A stretch of 5,445 nt of DNA from NCBI GenBank assembly GCA_946479475.1, contig CAMLGG010000326.1, positions 1 through 5,445 on the forward strand, in the 5' to 3' direction. This DNA is from an uncultured Ideonella sp. GTDB taxonomy: Bacteria > Pseudomonadota > Gammaproteobacteria > Burkholderiales > Burkholderiaceae. Each line of letters starts with the position of its first letter. Position 1 is the stretch's first letter. Shown piece by piece: positions 1 through 5,445 of the stretch. The notes beneath the pieces were generated by a model that saw only the letters and a list, made by a program, of their open reading frames with translations, was not told where the DNA came from and did not search any database. The position numbers and the translations under genes are program-made.

Positions 1-1
1 C

Positions 2-811
2 TTGCTGGTGCGCTCGGGCACGGGCATGGTGCCGACCGACGCCGCGCTGTCGCTGCTCGCCCCGGCGCAGCGCCTGCTGCGCGAGGCCGAGACGCTGTTC
101 GGCCCCACGCGCGCCGGCCGGCGCTTCGACCCGGCCGAGACCGAGTTCACCCTGAACCTCGCCGCGAGCGACTACCTCGACCCGCAGTTCCTGCCGACCC
201 TGGTGACGCGACTGCGGGCCGCGGCGCCCGGCATCCGCCTCGTGCTGCATCCGCTGACCGGCGACGCGGACTACCGCACCAAGCTCGCGATGGGCGAGGT
301 CGACGTCGTGGTCGGCAACTGGCTGCGCCCGCCGGGCGAGCTGCACCTGGGCCGGCTGATCACCGACGACGTGGTCTGCCTGGTGGGCGAGGACCATCCC
401 GCGGTGCGCAACCCTCGCGGCTGGACGGCCGAGCGCTACCTCGCCAGCGACCACGTGGCGCCCACTCCGCTTCATCCCGGCGCGCCGGGCGTGATCGACG
501 AGTACCTCGCCCTGCAGGGGCAGAACCGGCGCATCGCGGTGCGCAGCGCCCACTTCGGCCTGGTGCCGGCGATGCTGCCCGGCAGCGGCCTGGTGCTGAC
601 CACCGGCAAGCTTTTCTGCCTGCGCTACATCGGCCGGCTGCCGGTGCGCATCGTGCCCTGTCCGCTGCGATTCCCGCCGATGGCCTACTACCAGCTCTGG
701 CACGACCGCGCCCACGCCTCGGCTGCGCAGCGCTGGGTGCGCGAGGCGATCCGCGCGGTGGCCCGCGAGCTGGTCGACGGGCCGGCCCGGCAGGGGAGGG
801 CCGTGCAATGA
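2..811 (+). CDS. LysR-family transcriptional regulator, 3' part (N-terminus outside window)
   Basis: Partial gene: the reading frame is open at the left edge, and the first codon (TTG, Leu) is internal, not a start. The first visible residues, LLVRSGTGMVPT, match the end of the LysR winged helix-turn-helix ('PLLVRsgrgm.pT'), so roughly 45-50 N-terminal residues with the recognition helix are missing; 269 remain of a usual 300-320. In order, one sees the dimerising linker helix (about residues 13-33), then a periplasmic-binding-protein-like effector domain starting near residue 48 (EFTLNLAASDYL), with the typical GEVDVVVGNW segment at 98-107 and an unbroken C-terminus. The family binds DNA as a tetramer and responds to a small ligand. 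The ligand is unknown here; linkage to guanine deaminase and a purine-type transporter suggests a purine or a catabolite (inference). It lies on the same strand as guaD and overlaps it, so it is probably cotranscribed. The family call is firm; the specific function is not. Confidence 0.9.
   Translation: MLVRSGTGMVPTDAALSLLAPAQRLLREAETLFGPTRAGRRFDPAETEFTLNLAASDYLDPQFLPTLVTRLRAAAPGIRLVLHPLTGDADYRTKLAMGEVDVVVGNWLRPPGELHLGRLITDDVVCLVGEDHPAVRNPRGWTAERYLASDHVAPTPLHPGAPGVIDEYLALQGQNRRIAVRSAHFGLVPAMLPGSGLVLTTGKLFCLRYIGRLPVRIVPCPLRFPPMAYYQLWHDRAHASAAQRWVREAIRAVARELVDGPARQGRAVQ
795..799 (+). promoter_or_regulatory. Ribosome binding site of guaD, inside the LysR gene
   Basis: A strong GGAGG core sits in a purine run (792-800), with 8 bases before the ATG at 808. 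The guaD start overlaps the regulator's TGA as ATGA (808-811), a classic arrangement for coupled or re-initiating translation. This site supports 808 as the guaD start. Confidence 0.75.
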
Positions 812-2148
812 CGAACTCGAAGCTGGCCCTTCGCGGCGACCTGCTCGATTTCACCAACACCCCCGCGCTCGACGACGTCGACAGCCCCGCCGTGCGCTAC
901 CGCCCCGACCACTGGCTGCTGATCGACGACGGCCGCGTGCAGGCCGTGCTGCCCGGCACCCAGGCGCCCGGCGACGACTGGCAGCGCGAGGACCACAGCG
1001 GCCGACTGCTGATGCCCGGCTTCATCGACACCCACGTGCACTGCCCGCAGCTGGACGTGATCGCGAGCTACGGCACGAGCCTGCTCGACTGGCTGGACAC
1101 CTACACCTTCCCCGCCGAGCAGCGTTTCGCCGACCCCGCGGTGGCCGCCGCCGGCTCCGCGCTCTTCCTCGACGCCCTGCTGGCCCACGGCACGACCGCA
1201 GCGGTGGTCTTCCCCACGGTGCACGCCGAGTCGGCGGAGGCACTTTTCGCAGCCGCCGCGGGCCGCGGCATGCGCATCGTCACCGGCAAGGTGCTGATGG
1301 ACCGCCACGCGCCCGAGGCGCTGCGCGACGACGTGGCCGGCGCCGAGGCCGACTGCGAGCGCCTCATCGCCCGCTGGCACGGCCACGGCCGCCTGGCCTT
1401 CGCGGTGACGGTGCGCTTCGCCATCACCAGCACGCCCGGGCAGCTGGCGATGGCCGGCGGCCTGGTCGCGCGCCATCCGGGCCTGTACATGCAGACCCAC
1501 GTGGCCGAGAACCGCGACGAGGTGCGCTGGGTGTCGCAGCTCTTCCCCGAGGCCCGAAGCTACCTCGACGTCTACCACCGCGCCGGCCTGCTGAACGAGC
1601 GCTCGGTGCTGGCCCACGGCATCTGGCTCGACCAGGAAGACCGGGCGCTGCTGGCCGCGACCGGCGCCCACGTTTCGCACTGCCCGTCGAGCAACCTCTT
1701 CCTCGGCAGCGGCTTGTTCGACTGGCGCGCCGCGGTGGCGAGCGGGCACCGCGTCTCCATCGGCACCGACGTGGGCGGGGGCACCAGCCTGTCGCTGCCA
1801 CGCACGCTCGCCGAGGCCTACAAGGTGCAGGCCATGCAGGGCCAACGCCTCTCGGCCTGGGCCGCCCTGCATGCCGCCACGCGAGGCGCGGCCGAGGCGC
1901 TCGGCCTGGGCCACGAGATCGGCACGCTGGAGCCGGGGGCCACCGCCGACGTGGTGGCCTGGGACTGGGCGCAGGGTCCGGTGGCCATCCACCGTGATGC
2001 CGTCGCCCGTGGCGCCGTCGCCGGCCTGTCGGAACAGGCCTTGCATGCCCGCGTGTTCGCCTGGCTCACCCTGGCCGACGAACGCAACGTCGCCGCCGCC
2101 TGGGTGGCCGGTTTCAACCGATACCGAAGAGTTCCTCCCACCCCCTGA
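808..2148 (+). CDS. guaD: Guanine deaminase
   Basis: Zinc amidohydrolase that hydrolyses guanine to xanthine and ammonia in the cytosol, feeding purines towards xanthine dehydrogenase and urate. The 446 residues are close to E. coli GuaD (about 439). The N-terminal beta-sandwich part is followed by the metal motif PGFIDTHVHCPQ (H76 and H78), then TVHAES (137-142), THVAEN with H231 and E234, LAHG with H270, HCPSSN (291-296) and IGTDVGGG with D321. H76, H78, H231 and D321 fit the zinc ligands; E234 fits the proton-shuttling acid. Q81, R203-F204 and H270 align with the guanine-contacting Q, RF and H known from the human enzyme (my alignment by eye). The residue before R203 is Val where many relatives have Pro. 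The start at 808 has a good ribosome site, and the N-terminus lines up with E. coli GuaD. It overlaps the LysR gene by 4 bases and lies 20 bases before the porin gene. Related cytosine deaminase or chlorohydrolase functions are possible but fit less well. Confidence 0.95.
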   Translation: MTNSKLALRGDLLDFTNTPALDDVDSPAVRYRPDHWLLIDDGRVQAVLPGTQAPGDDWQREDHSGRLLMPGFIDTHVHCPQLDVIASYGTSLLDWLDTYTFPAEQRFADPAVAAAGSALFLDALLAHGTTAAVVFPTVHAESAEALFAAAAGRGMRIVTGKVLMDRHAPEALRDDVAGAEADCERLIARWHGHGRLAFAVTVRFAITSTPGQLAMAGGLVARHPGLYMQTHVAENRDEVRWVSQLFPEARSYLDVYHRAGLLNERSVLAHGIWLDQEDRALLAATGAHVSHCPSSNLFLGSGLFDWRAAVASGHRVSIGTDVGGGTSLSLPRTLAEAYKVQAMQGQRLSAWAALHAATRGAAEALGLGHEIGTLEPGATADVVAWDWAQGPVAIHRDAVARGAVAGLSEQALHARVFAWLTLADERNVAAAWVAGFNRYRRVPPTP

Positions 2149-2157
2149 ACGACAAAG

Positions 2158-2161
2158 TAAG
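2158..2161 (+). promoter_or_regulatory. Weak ribosome binding site of the Tsx-like gene
   Basis: The 20-base gap after guaD (2149-2168) is locally richer in A than its surroundings. It holds only TAAG, pairing with one end of the anti-Shine-Dalgarno sequence, 7 bases before the ATG at 2169; no GGAG core is present. The signal peptide beginning at this ATG fixes the start, so the site is weak rather than misplaced. Confidence 0.35.
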
Positions 2162-2168
2162 ATCCCCG

Positions 2169-3020
2169 ATGTACCCCCGCGCCCGACTGGCCCTGGCTCT
2201 CGCCGCCGCCCTCACCGCCACCGCCAGCCACGCTGCCGACTGGAGCGACACCTCCATCGGCTACCGCACCGGCAGCCAGTTCGCCGAGCCCTTCGGCGCG
2301 ACGGACATCCACAAGGACATCCTCGACCTCAACCACGTCAGCGGCTACAAGTACGGCTCGAACTTCTTCAACGCCGACCTGCTGCTGTCCGACGAGAAGG
2401 ATCCTTCGGCGCCGAACTCGGGCGACGGCGCGCAGGAGGTCTACATCGTCTACCGCAACACCATCGACCTGGAGAAGACGACCGGCGTGGCCGCCAAGTG
2501 GGGCCCGGTGCGCGGCCTGGGGCTGACGCTGGGCTTCGATGCCAACGTGAAGGACGACGCCGGCTACAACTCGAAGAAGCGCATGCTGGTGGCCGGCCCG
2601 ACGCTGAACCTCGACGTGCCGGGCTTCCTCGCCGTGAGCCTGCTGCAGCTGTGGGAGAGCAACGCGCCCACCAACGAGTACACCGGCGTCTCCACCCCGC
2701 GCTACCACTACAAGCCGCACCCTATGCTGACGGCGGCCTGGGGCATCCCCATCGGCAGCCTGCCGCTGTCCTTCGAGGGCTTCGCCAACTTCATCGCCGC
2801 CAAGGGCAAGGACGAGTTCGGCGCCGGCACCAGGCCCGAGACCAACATCGACATGCAGGTGATGTACGACGCCTCCACGCTGTGGGGCGCCAAGAGCACC
2901 TTCAAGGTCGGCCTGGAGTACCAGTACTGGCGCAACAAGTTCGGAAACGACCACGAGGGTCCGGCCGGCGACGGCGCGTTCGCCAAGACCCCCATGGTCC
3001 GCGCCGAATATCATTTCTAG
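2169..3020 (+). CDS. Tsx/OmpK-family outer-membrane nucleoside channel
   Basis: Predicted outer-membrane beta-barrel of the Tsx channel family, whose E. coli member admits nucleosides. The 283 residues compare with about 294 for E. coli Tsx. A clear Sec signal peptide is visible: basic n-region (R4, R6), Ala/Leu core (7-15), and a cleavage site after ASHA at residue 22. The mature part has no long hydrophobic helix but many short alternating stretches with aromatic residues, as in barrel strands. The block GYKYGSNFFNADLLLSDEKD (about 59-78) followed by AQEVYIVYR resembles the Tsx/OmpK group. The chain ends in RAEYHF; a terminal Phe with alternating aromatics is the usual signal for barrel assembly by the BAM machinery. 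It sits between a purine enzyme and a nucleoside-type ABC transporter, supporting nucleosides or purine bases as cargo (inference). Family assignment is from memory of conserved blocks, so the substrate remains open; a general or phage-receptor-like OmpK role is an alternative. Confidence 0.82.
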   Translation: MYPRARLALALAAALTATASHAADWSDTSIGYRTGSQFAEPFGATDIHKDILDLNHVSGYKYGSNFFNADLLLSDEKDPSAPNSGDGAQEVYIVYRNTIDLEKTTGVAAKWGPVRGLGLTLGFDANVKDDAGYNSKKRMLVAGPTLNLDVPGFLAVSLLQLWESNAPTNEYTGVSTPRYHYKPHPMLTAAWGIPIGSLPLSFEGFANFIAAKGKDEFGAGTRPETNIDMQVMYDASTLWGAKSTFKVGLEYQYWRNKFGNDHEGPAGDGAFAKTPMVRAEYHF

Positions 3021-3035
3021 GTTTGTCCAACCGCT

Positions 3036-3039
3036 GGAG
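3036..3039 (+). promoter_or_regulatory. Ribosome binding site of the ABC ATPase gene, unusually close to the start
   Basis: GGAG lies only 3 bases before the ATG at 3043, closer than the usual 5-9. No better site is seen in the 22-base gap (3021-3042), and the next in-frame ATG is inside the Walker A region, so the start at 3043 stands. Initiation here may rely on ribosomes arriving from the gene upstream. Confidence 0.4.
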
Positions 3040-3042
3040 CCC

Positions 3043-4564
<1,522 letters not shown>

Positions 4565-4578
<14 letters not shown>

Positions 4579-5445
4579 GGCGCGGCCGCAGCCGTCGCGC
4601 GTGATGTCGATAGGCTCGCCGCTGCTGGCGCTGGCCGTCACGGTGGTCGTGGGCATCGTGCTGTTCGCGGCGCTGGGCAAGGATCCGGCGCGCGGCCTGC
4701 AGGTCTTCTTCGTCGAGCCGGTCAAGAGCGCGTATGCGCTGTCCGAGCTGTCGATCAAGGCGGTGCCGCTGGTGCTGATCGCGCTCGGCCTGGCGCTTTG
4801 CTTCCGCTCGAACATCTGGAACATCGGGGCCGAGGGGCAGTTCGTGGTGGGCGCACTCGCCGCGGGTTGGGTCGCGATGCAGGCCGGGCCGGGCACGGCG
4901 TGGCTGGGCAAGGGCATCGTGATCCCGATCCTGCTGGCCGGCGTGCTCGGCGGCATGGCCTGGGCCGCGATCGTGGCGCTGTTGCGCGACCGCTTCAACG
5001 CCAACGAGATCCTGGTGAGCCTGATGCTGGTCTACGTGGCCGACATGCTGCTGGCGTACCTCGTCTACGGCCCGTGGAAGGACCCGGCCGGCTACAACTT
5101 CCCGCAGACCATCACCTTCGACGCGGCGACGAAGATCCCTCGGCTGGTGGCCGGCCTGCGCATGAACATCGGCCTGGTGATCGCGCTGGCGGCAGTGGCC
5201 GCGCTGTGGGCCTTCCTCTTCCGCACTTACCGCGGCTTCGCGCTGCAGGTGGGCGGCCTCGCGCCGGCGGCGGCGCGCTATGCGGGCTTCTCCTCGCGCC
5301 GTGCCCTGTGGACGGCGCTGCTGGTGTCCGGCGGCCTCGCCGGCCTGGCGGGCGGACTGGAGGCGGCCGGGCCGCTGGGCCAGCTCACGCCCTACGTGCC
5401 GGCCGGCTACGGCTTCGCGGCCATCATCGTGGCCTTCGTCGGCCG
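4565..5445 (+). CDS. ABC transporter permease, nucleoside/simple-sugar type (3' end outside window)
   Basis: Inner-membrane channel subunit pairing with the ATPase just upstream; it belongs to the BPD_transp_2 class, in the group of B. subtilis YufP/NupB. The frame is open to the window edge: 293 whole codons plus two bases, of an expected 350-370, so about 60-70 residues are missing. Hydrophobic segments are visible at about 16-37, 65-80, 94-107, 117-140, 149-168, 200-219, 248-265 and from 281 onward. Family blocks are NIWNIGAEGQF (83-93), FNANEILVSLML (144-155), the cytoplasmic loop YRGFALQVGG..P.AARYAG (222-241) that would contact the ATPase, GLAGLAGG (257-264) and GYGFAAIIVAFVG near the edge. 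The NIGAEGQF block is characteristic of permeases working with BMP-family binding proteins. The start at 4565 overlaps the ATPase stop (4576-4578) and has a good ribosome site. The partner permease and binding protein are not in the window. Nucleoside or purine cargo is inferred from family and neighbours. Confidence 0.92.

Noticed and set aside
688..2046. A 452-codon open frame on the - strand opposite guaD
   Set aside because: Same artefact of high GC content: the product is a Val/Gly/His/Ala-rich chain with no motif, and the + strand gene holds all catalytic residues of guanine deaminase.
2135..2168. Possible promoter for the porin gene (TAAGAT at 2158 resembling a -10 box)
   Set aside because: Only 4 of 6 bases match, and the place for a -35 box 17 bases upstream reads CCTCCC, which is no match. 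The A-rich patch is better read as the weak ribosome site region.
3021..3042. Transcription terminator or operator between porin and ATPase genes
   Set aside because: The 22-base gap has no inverted repeat followed by a T run and no clear dyad that could serve as an operator.

Overview
The window is very GC-rich, almost every codon ends in G or C, and the whole length is coding on the + strand. The gene set, the codon use and the style of the proteins (LysR regulator, GuaD, a Tsx/OmpK-type porin with a C-terminal Phe, and a BMP-type nucleoside ABC transporter) suggest a Gram-negative betaproteobacterium, most likely of the order Burkholderiales. That placement is an inference; no rRNA or other marker is present.

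Layout, all on the + strand: (1) 2-811, the 3' part of a LysR-type regulator whose DNA-binding N-terminus lies before the window. (2) 808-2148, guanine deaminase (guaD), which overlaps the regulator's stop by ATGA. (3) 2169-3020, an outer-membrane Tsx-family (nucleoside channel) beta-barrel protein with a signal peptide. (4) 3043-4578, a double-domain ABC ATPase of the nucleoside/simple-sugar type. (5) 4565-5445, the partner inner-membrane permease, which overlaps the ATPase by 14 bases and is cut by the window edge. The gaps are only 20 and 22 bases, with no terminator-like hairpin, so this looks like one transcription unit whose promoter lies upstream of base 1 and which continues past base 5445. 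No stretch longer than 22 bases lacks a gene.

Taken together the genes describe a purine uptake and use route. The outer-membrane channel would admit nucleosides or purine bases to the periplasm. The ABC transporter would carry them across the inner membrane; its binding protein and probably a second permease are expected just downstream. Guanine deaminase would convert guanine to xanthine for purine catabolism, and the LysR protein would control expression. The deaminase and transporter assignments are strong from motifs; the exact transported substrate and the regulator's ligand are inferred from context.

I found no RNA genes, mobile elements, CRISPR arrays or repeats, and nothing that I would call an undescribed system. 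The points of most interest are the gene order itself (regulator, enzyme, outer-membrane channel and inner-membrane transporter on one strand) and the unusual translation-start arrangements.
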